A stretch of 64,000 nt of DNA from Atrina japonica (taxonomy: Eukaryota > Mollusca > Bivalvia > Pterioida > Pinnidae), in assembly GCA_030159075.1 (NCBI GenBank), contig BROG01000133.1:62001-126000 (forward strand). Reading direction: 5' to 3'. The number at the start of each line of letters is the position of its first letter. Position 1 is the first letter of the stretch. Made by a program: the position numbers and the translations under genes. The notes under the pieces were generated by a model that was not told the DNA's origin, did not search any database, and worked only from the letters and a program-made list of their open reading frames with translations. Below, in pieces: positions 22,701-31,566 of this stretch.

Positions 22701-25699
22701 GTTCATAACATTCGAGGTAGGTGTCTTTTACGGTATCGAGGACTCTACGTAATTTGTATAGAGGATCATATCCAATGTTGCCTTTCGCGGGCTGTTGAGA
22801 ATTGTCACTGAAGTGTAGAAATGTTCTTATTAGTAAATATTTGTCTCTTGACATGACATGGCTGTACGCTGGTGCGTGCGTAAGCCAATACTTCTCCCAG
22901 TAGGATTTCAAATTGTTTTTTGTTGCAAGTCCCATGCTGATCTCCAAGGCAACAAATATTTTGATTTCATCTTCAGTTACTTCATTCCATTTTCTAAGTC
23001 TAGAAAATGGGGGCAATTCATCACTGAGTGGAGTATCAAAGTATTGCAATGCATAACGGTTGGTCTCATCAGCCATAATAGTGAAAATTTCAGGGGGGAA
23101 AAACCGACAAAATAATTCGAAGGCGTCATCATTTTGTACATGAGGTTTTGGCCCTGGTGTTTTCTTGTAAGTAGGGTTATAATTTGAATGTATCTTTTCA
23201 TTTGGGTCCAACTTTCTCCAATCTAAAGAATTATCTATGTCATCGTTGTTTATTTGGGTATTTTGTCTTACAACATTTTGCCGAGGGGGCGTGTCATCAC
23301 AATTCTGAGTATTTACATCATTTGCAGCATGTCGTCCTAATTGTGGCTGTATATTATTATTTTCATATTCCATTTCACTTTCAGACTCTTCAGAATCGTC
23401 AGAATCCCCTCCAGAAATATACTCTGCTTCTGAATCACTATCAGCAAATATTTCCTCTAAAATAGATTCGGCAGTCCTTACCTCACGTTTCGAAGCCATT
23501 GCAAAAATTTCCAAAAACGTCTGGCCTTTAAAAAACTTGAAAAAACTCAATTTTTGTGCATAGAAACACCGTGTGTTTTTCCGCTAAATCAAAAGCGGAA
23601 GTGTTCATCTACCACTGAGACACCTAGTGAACAATGGGAGGTAACTCTTATTAGAGCTAGCAAGTTATTTTCGGAGAAGGTGTGAAGTCGCAAAAATGCG
23701 ACTTACCGCACGTAATGAAGAAAGAAATTTGTCGCAAATTTGCGACATACCGCACCGAAAGGGTTAATTCCTTTTAATAAACTTCTTCTTGAAATGGATG
23801 AAAATAAAGCAATGAAATGCTTTGTGAAATCTTCAATAATTATGTTAAATGAATAAGATCAAATGGTTGTTCAACGTCAGCCTGGTTAAAACATTACAAC
23901 ATATATTAATGCTTTTATCAAGGTCTATTGACATGTGAACTTTCAAAAAGGTGTCATCAATGGTCTTTCTACAATTAAGCTAAATGCAAGTGCTAAACAA
24001 AATTGTTGATGCAGACAGACAGACACTGCCATTTCATTAATCAGACTTTTGCTTAGCAATCAAGTCAAATAAAATAAAGAGATCAATTGTGTACCGACAA
24101 ACCCACTTATGATGACTGGCCAGGAAACATCTAACAAATGATTTCTTAATGATATCCCAAGGATCTGAAATTAATACATTGATAGAATCAAAGTCAGTGA
24201 CTTGGTGAAGAAATCCAAATCTTACCGCTGTCCAACATTCTGCATCTCTTCATGAGATATACCATGTCCATTGTCAAGAATTTGGATTTTGTAGCATGAT
24301 GTGTCAACTCTAACTGCAATACATGTAGCTCCTAAAATGTAAAATACCTTTTATGTACATGTACTTACTATTATATCCATGTTAACGTTAATGAATCTTC
24401 CTTAAAACTGATGTATAATTAAACTACTGACAAAGTTTACATATAGAAGTCAATAGTCAACTTTGATAGGTGAATAAATGAGTGTCACTATGTATTCAAA
24501 TAGTATGACTTGCAACTGTACTTTTGATGCTTTGGAAGTAAATTGTCAAGTAAAAGCTTATTGAAATGAAATTCTTGTACTCAAAGATTTAATATATATG
24601 CTTACACTAGTCCTTCTGAAAACAACTCATCCCTAGCCACCTGCTTCCACTTCTCCTAATTCTTTATAAACTTGTAATTGTATGGAACCATTAAGACTAC
24701 CGGGTAAATATTCTTTGATTATGATTTTGATTTCTCTGATATGTGACAAATATCTAATTAAAACAGCCATAAAGGATTTTGAAAGTGCTACATGTTAATG
24801 CAAAATTTAAGAAGTTGCAGAGTAAGATGTTATACATGTACATAGATCTAGAAAAAAAAAATTACTTGTCACCTAGGGGTTGACACGTGTCCCCATGCCA
24901 TCTTATCCAGGACTAGTGAACAAGTACATTTTCTCACTCTGATACATCACATAAACATGTACATGTGTACTTTATAGATGTGAAGGACATATAGTACTTT
25001 AGGATTCTTCTGAAATAAATCACATGTGATCACAATTAAGCATCAACGAGGGCATCAAATGTCAAATCTCTGGTAAGTAATGGTTACTGCCCCCATCATA
25101 AAATAACTGAAATATTGTTGGCAGTGGCATAAAACAATAAATAACTAACTTGGTTACTAGCAAACTGCTTCTAGTCATAAAGCCCAAAACATTCTGATAT
25201 TGGTTACTGGTGAAATTGTTATTAAATAAAACTCGTGGATATGTCACAATCATAAAGAAAGTATAAGTACTTCATGTATAAAAGGTCTACACATGTATAT
25301 GCTTGCACTAGACATGTGTTATGTTATTTCTACTGTTGTGTATCACATACATGTAGTGATTGGTTATCAAGTGTTTATTAAAGGTAGTGAGGTTAATTGT
25401 GACCAGGGGATCATTTTACAAAAAACTGGCCACCTCTATATGACTGCCAAACTGTTGAGTGAGGCGTAATACAACATTCCAAAATCAAGAACACACTACA
25501 TCTCTAACACAGGGACACACAATCTAACTCTCTCACAGTTACACAAAAATGAAGAATAAGAAAACTATTAACCTGCATCAACTGAGTTAAGAACTAACTC
25601 TTCTACACACTGTGTTAAACTTGTCAATGCCACGCCAGTCCTCAACATTGATTTTACATCAGCTGGTAACTGTTGTATACTATTTTCATAGCTTGCCAT
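1..25699 (-). CDS. MLH3: MLH3, MutL-homologue mismatch-repair/meiotic endonuclease subunit (3' end off the window)
   Basis: MLH3 pairs with MLH1 to form MutL-gamma, a nuclear nicking endonuclease that resolves meiotic crossovers and assists mismatch repair. Thirteen exons can be joined with consistent phases: 25573-25699, 24226-24331, 16738-20930, 16020-16190, 12397-12458, 11611-11718, 10985-11054, 10720-10767 (possibly optional), 10141-10212, 9691-9825, 8729-8871, 3789-3812, and more beyond the left edge. They encode 1753 codons in all. The N-terminal GHKL ATPase shows VEELVLNS (about residues 32-39), DNGHG (62-66) and GYRGEAL (97-103). A poorly conserved acidic/serine-rich linker of roughly 1200 residues follows. 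The C-terminal domain begins near [10 protein letters not shown], and the metal-binding endonuclease motif [12 protein letters not shown] starts near residue 1637. The later conserved C-terminal motifs (ACHGAIKF-like and GRP) are not in the window. Human MLH3 is 1453 residues, so this linker is longer. The start is the first ATG after an in-frame upstream stop. Confidence 0.95.
1100..1715. repeat. Minisatellite, ~59-bp unit, about 10 copies
   Basis: The phrase AAAACCTACCGTGATATG recurs about every 58-60 bp (for example at 1133, 1192, 1250 and on to about 1660), followed by TTTGTCAACATTAAAGCTG and TGTATGATTCTATTTCAC. Units differ by scattered substitutions. It lies in an MLH3 intron. Short open frames here have no coding meaning. 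Confidence 0.9.
1967..2438. repeat. Foldback (long imperfect palindrome) element
   Basis: AATCTAATTAAAAATTGATC at 1967 is mirrored by GATCAGTTTTTAATTAGATT ending near 2438. Inside these, TTTTGATATGTCGT...GGATCTAA is mirrored by TTAGATCC...ACGACATATCA. The similarity continues inward (GAGGTCACGTGC against GCACATGACCCC). It looks like a non-autonomous foldback or MITE-type element. No target duplication was confirmed. Confidence 0.7.
2561..2622. repeat. (TA)n microsatellite
   Basis: A pure run of about 31 TA units, preceded by (TG)4. Confidence 0.98.
3789..3812 (-). CDS. MLH3: MLH3 microexon 12 (24 nt)
   Basis: A 24-nt segment between a strong acceptor (TTTTATTTCAG) and a perfect donor (CCAG|GTAAGT) that encodes NLITEHVQ in phase 0. 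It extends LEVILKQ in the way expected for the FIREQLELLQ helix of the family. The assignment rests on splice-site strength and frame. It lies about 4.9 kb from exon 11. Confidence 0.6.
5250..5990 (+). repeat. Pearl-like dispersed repeat with terminal hairpin
   Basis: Two diverged core segments contain TTGAGCACTTG...AAGTTTCATCAAAAT (near 5350 and 5840). They are followed by AACGGACGACAGACAGA and a terminal stem-loop: AGCTCA...GAGCC / GGATCAGGTCAGCT, then A5. The layout (core, ACGG-rich tract, hairpin, CTAA end) matches the repeats at 27.7, 35.2 and 47.3 kb. No coding capacity. Confidence 0.65.
6433..7263. mobile_element. Pogo/Tigger-like non-autonomous DNA transposon
   Basis: The terminal inverted repeats ATACAGTTCACCCTCGTTAT (6433-6452) and ATAATGGGGGTGAACTGTAT (7244-7263) match at 18 of 20 positions when one is reverse-complemented. 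The ends read TA|CAG...CTG|TA, as in Tc1/mariner-pogo insertions. No transposase is recognisable. The GTTAT-rich subterminal repeats may be transposase-binding sites. A partial copy of the MITE found at 44969-45379 is nested at about 6595-6690. Confidence 0.75.
7729..7762. repeat. (GACA)n microsatellite
   Basis: About eight GACA/CAGA units followed by degenerate GATAGGCAGATAG. Confidence 0.95.
8729..8871 (-). CDS. MLH3: MLH3 exon 11
   Basis: A 143-nt exon starting after ATATTACAG and ending at GAAACAG|GTCAAATT. It encodes [34 protein letters not shown] and NILEVILKQ. It aligns with the human GLEFVFPD...KVPLCFVEREANELRRGR stretch. An alternative donor (GGAG|GTAATACT) 15 nt before the end is possible, but the alignment favours the longer exon. 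Confidence 0.9.
8872..9690 (-). other. MLH3 intron 10
   Basis: An AT-rich intron. I see no element or RNA gene in it. Confidence 0.5.
9691..9825 (-). CDS. MLH3: MLH3 exon 10
   Basis: A 135-nt exon with acceptor TGTTTGTAG and donor AATAG|GTAAGTTG. It encodes [10 protein letters not shown], then [20 protein letters not shown] and KEFNRI. This corresponds to the PPLEITVTEEQRRLL region of human MLH3. It is phase 1 at both ends. Confidence 0.9.
10141..10212 (-). CDS. MLH3: MLH3 exon 9 (endonuclease DQHA motif)
   Basis: A 72-nt exon with acceptor TTTTTACAG and donor ATATATG|GTAAATATT. It encodes [20 protein letters not shown] followed by QLIY. It contains the complete DQHA-x2-E-x4-E metal-binding motif required for MutL-gamma nicking, so the nuclease motif visible here is intact. 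Confidence 0.95.
10720..10767 (-). CDS. MLH3: Candidate optional 48-nt exon of MLH3
   Basis: A 48-nt in-frame segment with an AG acceptor (CTTGGAG|CACATAG, weak pyrimidine tract) and a good donor (TTACAG|GTAAATG). It encodes [16 protein letters not shown]. Both sides are phase 1, so exon 7 could also join exon 9 directly and give the family-typical spacing before DQHAAHE. It may be a lineage-specific or alternative exon, or an accidental open stretch. Confidence 0.5.
10985..11054 (-). CDS. MLH3: MLH3 exon 7 (VDNKFIACL)
   Basis: A 70-nt exon with acceptor TTTGTACAG and donor TCAGCAG|GTAAATA. It encodes [20 protein letters not shown] and then [12 protein letters not shown] is strongly conserved across MutL C-terminal domains. 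It ends in phase 1. Confidence 0.93.
11611..11718 (-). CDS. MLH3: MLH3 exon 6
   Basis: A 108-nt phase-0 exon of 36 codons. It ends in [14 protein letters not shown], which corresponds to the YPYRFTKGMI segment of human MLH3. The acceptor is AATAATAG and the donor TTTCAAG|GTTGAG. Confidence 0.87.
11719..12396 (-). other. MLH3 intron 5
   Basis: Contains loosely repeated phrases (GAAGGTTC / GAGGGTCC / GAAGGTCC / GGGAGGTCT with nearby TATGAACT-like words) from about 12040 to 12350. This suggests a very degenerate short tandem repeat. Nothing else was recognised. Confidence 0.4.
12397..12458 (-). CDS. MLH3: MLH3 exon 5 (WENPVF entry to C-terminal domain)
   Basis: A 62-nt exon flanked by TTTACAG and GTAAATATT. 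With the carried base it gives [20 protein letters not shown] plus Q. The LF-EW-NPVF signature is conserved in animal MLH3 just before the C-terminal dimerisation/endonuclease domain. Confidence 0.9.
12512..12625. repeat. Exact 57-bp tandem duplication
   Basis: A segment beginning AACTGGTATAGTCTGATATC occurs at 12512 and again at 12569 with essentially no differences. This implies a recent duplication in MLH3 intron 4. Confidence 0.95.
14042..14382. mobile_element. hAT-like MITE, 341 bp, 16-bp TIRs
   Basis: CAGGGGTGGAAATTAA at 14042 is exactly mirrored by TTAATTTCCACCCCTG ending at 14382. AGTTG flanks both sides (14037-14041 and 14383-14387) as a 5-bp target duplication. The CAGGGGTG start resembles hAT termini, and hAT subgroups with 5- or 6-bp duplications have been described. 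No transposase is present. Confidence 0.8.
16020..16190 (-). CDS. MLH3: MLH3 exon 4 (end of linker)
   Basis: A 171-nt exon with acceptor CTCTTTCAG and donor AATTCTG|GTAAGAAC. It keeps phase 1 on both sides. It encodes [20 protein letters not shown] and then a segment ending [17 protein letters not shown]. It is poorly conserved and assigned by phase, splice sites and position between exons 3 and 5. Confidence 0.82.
16253..16470. repeat. Diverged tandem duplicate in MLH3 intron 3
   Basis: AACCCATGTA...ATCACTATCAAGCAA at about 16285 reappears as AACCCATATATG...GTCACTATCAAGCAA at about 16418, with matching flanks. This gives a unit of roughly 135 bp present about 1.5 times. It may be part of a dispersed repeat. 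Confidence 0.55.
16738..20930 (-). CDS. MLH3: MLH3 exon 3 (giant exon: rest of ATPase domain and linker)
   Basis: A single 4193-nt open exon, like the giant exon that encodes most of vertebrate MLH3. The acceptor is TTACATTCAG|ATACTGG and the donor AAAAGAG|GTATATG. It begins with [38 protein letters not shown] (lid and S5 region) and [13 protein letters not shown]. After about residue 350 it becomes a low-complexity linker rich in Ser, Asp, Glu and Asn with no recognisable fold. The open frame runs slightly past both ends of the exon (16715-20953), but the splice sites and homology set the limits. Smaller open frames on the other strand here are shadows. Confidence 0.95.
21114..23763 (-). mobile_element. 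piggyBac-superfamily transposon in MLH3 intron 2
   Basis: A 2650-bp element with 12-bp terminal inverted repeats CCCTTTCGGTGC (21114-21125) and GCACCGAAAGGG (23752-23763). It is bounded on both sides by TTAA (21110-21113, 23764-23767), the hallmark piggyBac target duplication. It carries one transposase gene on the minus strand, broken by frameshifts. Near the right end are two 16-bp palindromes, GTCGCAAAAATGCGAC (23687) and GTCGCAAATTTGCGAC (23731), each followed by an ACCGCA word. Without it the host intron would be about 640 bp. Confidence 0.95.
21599..23499 (-). pseudogene. piggyBac (PGBD4-type) transposase, frameshifted
   Basis: The likely start is the Met at 23499 ([17 protein letters not shown]); an in-frame Met 17 codons upstream (23550) is less family-like. 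The N-terminal segment is acidic. The DDE_Tnp_1_7 core then shows [31 protein letters not shown] (first catalytic Asp), [15 protein letters not shown] (second Asp) and, after a +1 shift near 22335, MGGVDKFDQ (third Asp region). A second shift near 21900-21960 separates this from a C-terminal cysteine-rich domain (CVVC...CENC...C). All domains are present, so the copy is young, but as read it cannot make a full protein. Confidence 0.9.
24226..24331 (-). CDS. MLH3: MLH3 exon 2 (ATPase motif II, DNGHG)
   Basis: This 106-nt exon follows TTTTAG and ends at CAGCG|GTAAGA. It encodes [20 protein letters not shown] and continues to MQNVGQ. DNGHG is the GHKL motif that contacts the adenine. It joins exon 3 with two carried bases to make [13 protein letters not shown], which matches the family's NVGNRYFTSKCHS. 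Confidence 0.93.
24332..25572 (-). other. MLH3 intron 1
   Basis: A 1.2-kb AT-rich intron with several ACATGTA words, common in this window. No other feature was recognised. Confidence 0.5.
25573..25699 (-). CDS. MLH3: MLH3 exon 1 (start codon, ATPase motif I)
   Basis: The ATG is at 25699-25697, preceded by an in-frame TAA about 18 codons upstream. The exon encodes 42 codons plus one base and includes [12 protein letters not shown], the ATP-binding motif with the catalytic Glu and the Mg-binding Asn. The donor reads GCAG|GTTAATAG. The phase-1 end joins exon 2 to give [10 protein letters not shown], as expected for MLH3. Confidence 0.93.
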
Positions 25700-25974
25700 A
25701 CTGCTATATTGCGGTATATTAGATTTATGTATTCCTTTTATCGCCCTTTATTTCAACTTCACCATCTTCCGTTTTAACCTTAAAATGAGAAAATGTATAG
25801 CACATCAGTGATACGAGAACAATAAACATACTGTACATGAACAACTACAAGGAAATAAACATGAGATATATCTTAACACTTTTCAAAAATTGTTAGTTTA
25901 TGATACACAAATGCATTTGTCTCGTTCCCGAGATATTTAGCAAAAAGTAACTGAATTCCGTTTGCACACCTTTA

Positions 25975-26010
25975 AAATTCTCGCGAACGGCTTTAGGTCT
26001 GCTACGTCAT
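25975..26010 (-). promoter_or_regulatory. Possible MLH3 promoter motifs
   Basis: About 280-310 bp upstream of the MLH3 ATG are TTCTCGCGAA (25978-25987, like the TCTCGCGA core-promoter motif of animal housekeeping genes) and TACGTCA (26003-26009, a CRE/ATF-type site). The local sequence is less AT-rich than its surroundings. The transcription start is not known, so this is inference from motif and position. Confidence 0.3.
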
Positions 26011-26015
26011 CAAAG

Positions 26016-26687
26016 GAAGAAGTCAGGCACCATAGGGTGTGAAAGCCATTAGCCTACAGTATTAAGAGTATAGCTAGATAACATATTGGCGGGTTAATTA
26101 AAACAGTTGTGGTTAATCGGTGTGTTGTAGGGAGGTATGAAAATACATCTAAACAGGTCCTGCTGTTCACAAATTTCCAAAAGATAAAAAGATAACTTAG
26201 AGACAGTTGAGGACTAGATTCGTAGAATTATTATGTGCTGATTTTCAAATCTGTCCAGTTTCAGATGTAGCTTATGAAGGGACATGTTTAAACACCCTAC
26301 AGTGGATTACTGCATTTCCCAACACATTATTTTTAAAAAATGTACTGAAATAAAGTAAATAAATAATAGATAAATAAATATTAATAAATAGAAAAATAAA
26401 TTAATTAATTATTAAATTAATAAATCAACATATAAAACACCAAACAGTATTTTTTCTTACTGAATTTCCTTATTTTCGGTTCAAAATGTATTTTACTTAG
26501 TTTACTATTACATTTCTATCCTGTTATTTAAAAAATATATTTTATACAATTCACGAAAATTAAAAGATTAAACCCTCTCTCAACAGATAATAAACACTCC
26601 ATTAAAATTTGGGTATATGCATTTTTTTAATTCACCCGTAAATGACATTTTTATCTATATTTTTAACAACTGATATATAATTGTTTA

Positions 26688-26768
<81 letters not shown>

Positions 26769-27700
26769 ATAACCATGTAGGCTTTGACACGTTCATTTAT
26801 TCGGATTTTACTGACCATTGATATGGCAATGGATGGTTTGAATATTATGTGACTTATTTTCTTATTTTTTTGGTTTTTTTTGTTTTTTATTTTAATATTT
26901 TTAGTTATCAATATCATGAATTAATCTTCAATACACTTTTGTAGAAATAGCGATACCTTTGTCAAATGCATGCAAAAGAATTGTCACATAATGATATTTA
27001 TTTTAACATACGCCCGTTTGGAAGTCCTATTGATAATAAGTTTATTTAAAAATGTCTGCTATAAAATCTAACATTTTATTTTACATGTCGTCTCACTGTC
27101 AGTGATTCCCAAACAATGATGGGGATTAAAAGATATAAGTGCCGAAATGACAACATCTGAGAGTTTTATGTTTATGGGGTATTGTACACAACAGCCAAGT
27201 AGTTGGGAAACACCGGATAGTAGTATTTCTATACACAGAGGTGATTATAAAGACATATTTAGCACATACTTCTCGGCTGAATTAATTATATTTATTGTAA
27301 ATGAAACACTTCACATCTTGTAAGTATCATGAGAATCTCTTTCATCATCACTTCAGGATTGAGTATAAAAATCATTTTCTAGACTGGATTCTGAACTAGA
27401 AAACTTGCCCAATTTCTCTATACCCGCCAATGACTATTGTACCGGGTGTTTCTTGGATGACATCACGGCCATTAGAAGTTTTCAGATTTTTCTCTTGATT
27501 GGATTTTCTGCAGGTAAAAAAACCAGAGGGATCTTGGCGCCCACCATGGAATGTTCTATGTCTGATCTATGACAGACTGTTCTTTTCTCTTCTTTTCTCT
27601 TATTTTGTGTCTCAACATTGAATTTGAACTTAAATCCATATTTCTGTGAAATACTTTTTTTCACAAGATTATAGCAAAACTGAACTTGAACTGAACATAT
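26016..27700. other. Intergenic, AT-rich
   Basis: The upstream side of MLH3. Contains a run of (AAATA/TTAATTAA)-type low complexity at 26340-26430 and the GA microsatellite. No gene was recognised. Confidence 0.5.
26692..26764. repeat. (GA)n microsatellite
   Basis: A pure 73-bp GA tract. The Ser/Leu-repeat open frame over it is an artefact. Confidence 0.98.
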
Positions 27701-27704
27701 TACA

Positions 27705-28530
27705 TTTTAAGGGAGAATGGAATTCAACATGGCCGACAGGTGTCCATCTTGGATTTTGATCTCTGAAAATGTAATATGCACATCTAGACTTCAGGGGGAA
27801 CCTCCATAATCAATTTCGAAAAGATTCCTTTTGTCCTTGAGAAATACATACTTCCATTGTCAAAATCCAAGATGGCCTCCTGTCGGCCATGTTGAAATCC
27901 AATCTATCTGAAAATATCATATGCACAACTATACCTCACAGGGAACCTTCATGTCCAATTTCAAGGAAATTCCTTCAGTTCTTTCTGAGAAATAGCAATA
28001 ACAAACTTCAAACTTCCTATGGTCAAAATCCAAGATGGCCAACAGGTGGCCATCTTGGATTCCGATCTCTCTAAAACTGTAATATGCACAACTAAACCTC
28101 AAGGCGAACCTTCATGTCAAATGTCAATGAGATCCCATCAGTCCTTTCTGAGAAATAGCGGTAACAAACATCCTTTGGTCAAAATCCAAGATGGCCACCT
28201 GTCAGCCATGTTGCTTTCCGATCTCTCTGAAAATGTGACATGCACAACTAGACCTTAAGGGGTACCTTTATCTTAAATTTCAAGGAGATCCCTTCAGTCA
28301 TTTCTGTGAAACGGTAACAAACTTCCTTTGGTAAAAATCCAAGATGGCCCCTTGTCGGCAATGTTGGATTCCAGTCTCTCTGAAAATGTAATATGCACAA
28401 CTAGACCTCAAGGGGAACCTTTCAGCCCTTTCTGAGAAATAGCGGTAACAAGAATTTTCAGGACGGACGGACCACGGATGCAGGGCCATATGAATAGCTC
28501 ACCATCTGTTGATGGTGGGCTAAAAAACCA
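27705..28530 (+). mobile_element. Pearl-like element with five ~160-bp core repeats
   Basis: Five diverged core units each carry CCAAGATGGCC / GGCCATCTTGG, CTCTCTGAAAATGTAATATG and CACAACTAGACCTCAAGG. The CCAAGATGGC marks at about 27867, 28029, 28187 and 28338 give spacings of 162, 158 and 151 bp. After the last core comes GGACGGACGGACCACGGA, then a terminal stem-loop AGCTCACCATC-tg-ttGATGGTGgGCT followed by A-rich sequence. Core tandem repeats of about 160 bp, an ACGG tract and a hairpin end are the described architecture of bivalve pearl elements, thought to be non-autonomous Helitron/Helentron relatives. No protein is encoded. Confidence 0.75.
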
Positions 28531-30640
28531 ACAACATGTATGTCGGCTTATATCTCCAGAACGAGACGTCGGATCGACTTCAAGTTTTCGACAAATGCAT
28601 TTTTGCATCATAAACTAACAATTTTTGAAAAGTTGTATATAGCATTTGGGGTGCACTTTAAAGTCACATTCCAGGGAAGTTATTGTAATACAATGTATTT
28701 GGCATTTTCTTTCCAATTCTCTTTAAAATCAGAAATTAATTAAAATATTCAAAAATATTTTGTCATAAATATAAATATTTCACTGTATTTTGAGGCATAA
28801 GCATGATAAATCAGGCTTCATTTAATTCTTAACCAGGATGTAAACAATTTCAATTACATGTAACCCGGGGTCACCTCCAGTTTGAAACCTATCAGAAAGA
28901 TTTCATGCAAGTTCAACCCACTAAACAAAATGTCAGAGAGTAACAAATTCAATAGTGAAAGAAAGCAATTGCTAACAAATTCTGCAAGACAAAGGAATAG
29001 ATCTGGTGGAATTTCTGACTGGAACAAAAGCAGGATATATATGGGTGTGAATTAAGTGATAAAAGACTTTAAAAATATGATGAATGTATATACATGTACA
29101 AATAAACATTTACTGTGTACAAAAAGGTTCATTTACGAACACAACTACTTACCGAAATGTGAATCTAACAGACAGGGTAGAACATAAAACGTAGTGCAAG
29201 TACTACATGTGACTAGTAAAAAATGGTTATAAAGCTCAAACTGGATATGCAACTCTTTTTTTCATACAACCCATGATATACATTGTAGATATTGTCATTA
29301 TTCATCATCTTTTCTCTTTAGGTCTTACTAAAGTCTAACTCTAATTTTGCTTTGTCTGTGGTTATTGTCGTTAAAATAAAATAAATCCTTTTTGCTTGAA
29401 ATATTCACAATTATTTATTCCCTACAGCATCCAACAGGGCACAGCCTGGTGCAACAACCATTTTTTTTAACCAACAAAAACTAAAGTGAAGGAATAGGTA
29501 GGGATAGAAATTAGCAGTCACCCACTCACCCATGGTAAGTTATTATGCTGGGCGAGTGAATTTCCTAAATGGAAGTCGCCCAGGTGGCAAGCAGAAGTTG
29601 TTGAATTGTTTGATGACACCTGCATATAGTTCAGTATATTTAAACCTCTGCATTTTATACTGATATATATATATATATACATACATGTATACTGATATTA
29701 TCAAACAAAATCTATCTTGATAAATTGAACTGATCAAACAAACCACTATCTGGTGAAAAGATATAGGGTATATATTTCTGTATTCTCCGATATCAGTAAA
29801 CGTTTTCATTTTGATTGCTTTACAAATTAACTTTTAAATTGTTAAATTAATGCGACTTGGGCAATACTACAGTTTATATCACTGGAATCTGAAATTCTCT
29901 GATTTTACCCAGCATTTCCACCGAAATTATGTCTATACCACAGGAGGTCAAAACTATGTCAATAAAAAAAAATCTAGTTACGAGTTGATGGAACATCAAC
30001 GCAGTTATGTTATGCCAAGTTGTTTATTGGGAACAAGTCAAAGCACAATTTGCACTATGGGGTTAATAACACATTATATTGTCGCAAAATTACACATGTA
30101 TGTGTATTTCAGCAACATAAACTCAACTTCAAGATTGAAATTACCAAATCACACTTTATTTTGTATATTTTTGCTTTTTAAAATGACGAAAGTATAGTAA
30201 CAACTCGTTGAAAAATATAGGTCTACAAGACTTGTTGAAATATATGCTATTAAAGGTCAGTTCGGCATCCTTTATGAATTATAAGATATTATAAATTTGC
30301 TTAAGAATGTTACTTTTCAATTATTTTTTACCATTATACTCTTGTGATAGAATTGACATTAAAAGCAACAGACTAGACTATTAGTATTAACAATTCTTGT
30401 GCACAATTAATATGCAAATGAGTTTTGGTCAAGTTTCCCATACTGTGTATTGCCAAGATCTGTCTGTGAAGTTGGACACAGAAGTTGCTTCATTCCTCAT
30501 TCATGTGATCTTAACTGATGAGAAACTTGCAGCAGTCTTTGAAGTTGGGAAAATGTTTTACATATACACGTATTGACCTAGAGATTTAAGGCTACTGATA
30601 GGAAGTATAGCGTAAGGGTATAATATTGCCCTGTCACATA
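28531..30640. other. Intergenic, no gene recognised
   Basis: AT-rich. A GGGCGAGTGAATTT...GTCGCCCAGGTGGC stretch at 29548-29590 with AGGGATAGAAATTA at 29497 resembles, weakly, sequence inside the 14042 MITE. It may be a remnant of the same family. A short (TA)n lies at about 29664. Confidence 0.4.
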
Positions 30641-31560
30641 CAGAGATGTTGAAAGTAACCGGTCCGACCGGCAAAACCGGTTGAAATCGACTGTGACCGG
30701 TTGGAAACACTACCTGATCGGTCCGAATGACCGGTAAAATCTCCGATTCGAATTGTTTTCTTTTCGAAACGTCCTTTTCACTCTAGGCCATTTAAACGCT
30801 TGAACGACTTTATTTTAATGGATAAAGCGTCTCATTTCAAACATCCAACTGACATTGATATCAGTAAACCAACATGGCCTCATGACCAATTAAAAAATAT
30901 CTCGGGTGCAACACTCGGCAAGAAAAGTCCAATAGCGCAAGAGAGTTCTCCAGAAAAGAAGAAGAAATATGAAATTAATAGGCCGACTCAAGAATTTAAG
31001 CCAGAATGGTTAAACGACAATAAATGGCTTAAACATGATGATGAAAAGGGCATGACTTGTGAAATCTGCATTTCATCTTCATCGAAACACGGGCGAACCA
31101 GTACTTTTCATTCAGGTTCCAAAAATTGTCAGCCATTATAGACCATGAGAAATCCCCTTGCCATGTGCGTTCTGTTGAAATTATACAGTCTAGAGAGGCT
31201 GCATCAGCTCAAAAAAGTATTGCCCACCAGACAGTGATTGCGTTAAACGAGTCCATCAGAAAATCGAGTATAAGGTCCGTAATGTACATGCCCTAATCAA
31301 AAGCAATAGGCCTATTTCAGACATTGTTTGGCTGAACAAATTGGACGAATTTGAATAAATTTAAAGGGAAATTACAATATTCATGTTCATTATAATTGAC
31401 GTTGTTGCTTCTTCATTCTGTAGGTACACATATGAATGTTTAAATTAGTTGGATTACTGAAAAAAATTGTCGGACTGGTAAAAATTTGTTCGGACCGGTT
31501 GATTCTGTTTAGTTACCGTTCCGAATGACCGGTTGGTTTGAAAAACTTTCAACATCTCTG
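30641..31560 (+). mobile_element. hAT-superfamily element, internally deleted (920 bp)
   Basis: Perfect 16-bp terminal inverted repeats, CAGAGATGTTGAAAGT (30641) and ACTTTCAACATCTCTG (ending 31560), are flanked by a 6-bp duplication CACATA (30635-30640 and 31561-31566). Both subterminal zones are crowded with ACCGGT/ACCGGTC-type words, likely transposase-binding sites. The interior keeps only the N-terminal part of a transposase gene. Confidence 0.9.
30800..31360 (+). pseudogene. hAT transposase N-terminal fragment (TTF/BED-like zinc finger)
   Basis: The first open part encodes YEINRPTQEFKPEWLNDNKW, LKHDDEKGMTCEICI and HGRTSTFHSG. This is the TTF-type zinc-finger entry typical of hAT transposases related to the domesticated ZNF862/KIAA1586 proteins. 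After a frameshift at about 31120, another frame gives IDHEKSPCHVRSVEI. After a further shift comes VRNVHALIKSNRPISDIVWL then NKLDEFE and a stop. These fragments match the linker that follows the finger in this family. The catalytic RNase-H-like and dimerisation domains are absent, so it is inactive. Confidence 0.75.
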
Positions 31561-31566
31561 CACATA

